From NCBI GenBank assembly GCA_900759455.1, contig CAAEVI010000016.1:1-6151 (forward strand): a DNA stretch of 6,151 bases, in the 5' to 3' direction. Position 1 is the first letter of the stretch. Each line of letters begins with the position of its first letter. A program made the position numbers and the translations under genes. Positions 6,057 through 6,151 of the stretch are shown piece by piece. Source of the stretch: Erysipelotrichaceae bacterium. Lineage in GTDB: Bacteria; Bacillota_I; Bacilli_A; Erysipelotrichales; Erysipelotrichaceae. The notes below the pieces were generated by a model. It saw only the letters and a program-made list of their open reading frames with translations, had not been told where the DNA came from and ran no database searches.

Positions 6057-6075
6057 CCAATGTCATTTAGTTAAG
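6057..6075 (+). repeat. 19-nt 3'-UTR motif, copy 2 (cyclotransferase side)
   Basis: CCAATGTCATTTAGTTAAG differs from the mutS-side copy (minus strand, 94-76) at one base. It lies 28 nt after the stop codon and 8 nt before the terminator stem, in sense orientation. Here, but not at mutS, a CTTAAC at 6029-6034 could pair with its terminal GTTAAG. Confidence 0.6.
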
Positions 6076-6083
6076 AAAAATGT

Positions 6084-6118
6084 CAGTCACAAGAAATTGT
6101 GACTGTCTTTTATTTTGT
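6084..6118 (+). terminator. Intrinsic terminator of the CYTH/cyclotransferase operon
   Basis: CAGTCACAA (6084-6092) and TTGTGACTG (6097-6105) form a perfect 9-bp stem closed by a GAAA tetraloop, followed by the T-rich TCTTTTATTTTGT. It begins 55 nt after the stop codon. Confidence 0.9.
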
Positions 6119-6142
6119 CTGATAAAAAAGTGAAAATAATGC

Positions 6143-6148
6143 TTGACA
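6143..6148 (+). promoter_or_regulatory. Likely -35 box of the next gene, cut by the window end
   Basis: A perfect TTGACA sits three bases from the window end, in an A-rich stretch beyond the operon terminator. The matching -10 box would fall outside, near 17 bp further on. It is the only consensus -35 hexamer placed as a promoter element in this window. Confidence 0.5.
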
Positions 6149-6151
6149 AAA

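Noticed and set aside
76..6075. The 19-nt matches form inverted repeats near both window ends, as in a transposon of about 6 kb.
   Set aside because: The DNA between them holds core housekeeping genes and no transposase, integrase or target duplication; the copies lie in 3' UTRs just before terminators, which fits a transcript-linked motif better.
6084..6105. TTGTGAC/GTCACAA arms resembling a CRP- or Rex-like operator.
   Set aside because: The site is at the 3' end of an operon, closes on a GAAA tetraloop and is followed by a T-rich tract, so a terminator explains it fully.

Overview
The window looks like ordinary chromosomal DNA from a low-to-moderate G+C Firmicute (Bacillota). MutS, the NAD kinase and the CYTH protein all read as Bacillus/Clostridium-type proteins, Shine-Dalgarno sites are strong, TATAAT boxes are clear, and U-tailed intrinsic terminators close the transcription units. 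The short 'IPEAQTDFIF' catalytic segment of the SEDS protein and the divergent NAD kinase hint at the Erysipelotrichia/Mollicutes side of the phylum. That placement is an inference, not something the sequence proves.

Layout: (1) positions 1-2644 hold mutS on the minus strand, with its own terminator and a GTG start. (2) Positions 2645-2831 are a divergent intergenic region with one extended -10 promoter for mutS and another for the next gene. (3) Positions 2832-4034 hold a SEDS-family (RodA/FtsW) peptidoglycan polymerase on the plus strand. (4) Positions 4035-4176 are a convergent gap with two back-to-back terminators, one per strand. (5) Positions 4177-4953 hold an NAD kinase on the minus strand. 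(6) Positions 4954-5051 are a compact divergent region with overlapping promoters and a 13-bp palindrome. (7) Positions 5052-6028 are a two-gene plus-strand operon: a CYTH-domain (triphosphate tunnel) protein and a gamma-glutamylcyclotransferase-like protein, closed by a terminator. (8) The last bases carry a perfect TTGACA that probably begins the next gene's promoter.

The genes do not form one pathway: DNA mismatch repair, cell-wall polymerisation, NADP supply, (poly/tri)phosphate chemistry and a small cyclotransferase-fold protein. The nadK/CYTH neighbourhood recalls the Bacillus yjbK-yjbM-nadF cluster, but here without the small alarmone synthetase between them.

I find no mobile element, CRISPR array, RNA gene or defence system. 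The most unusual signal is a 19-nt motif (18/19 identical) lying in sense orientation between stop codon and terminator of two unrelated transcription units, mutS and the cyclotransferase-like gene. The NAD kinase also lacks the usual Asp of its RGDG motif.
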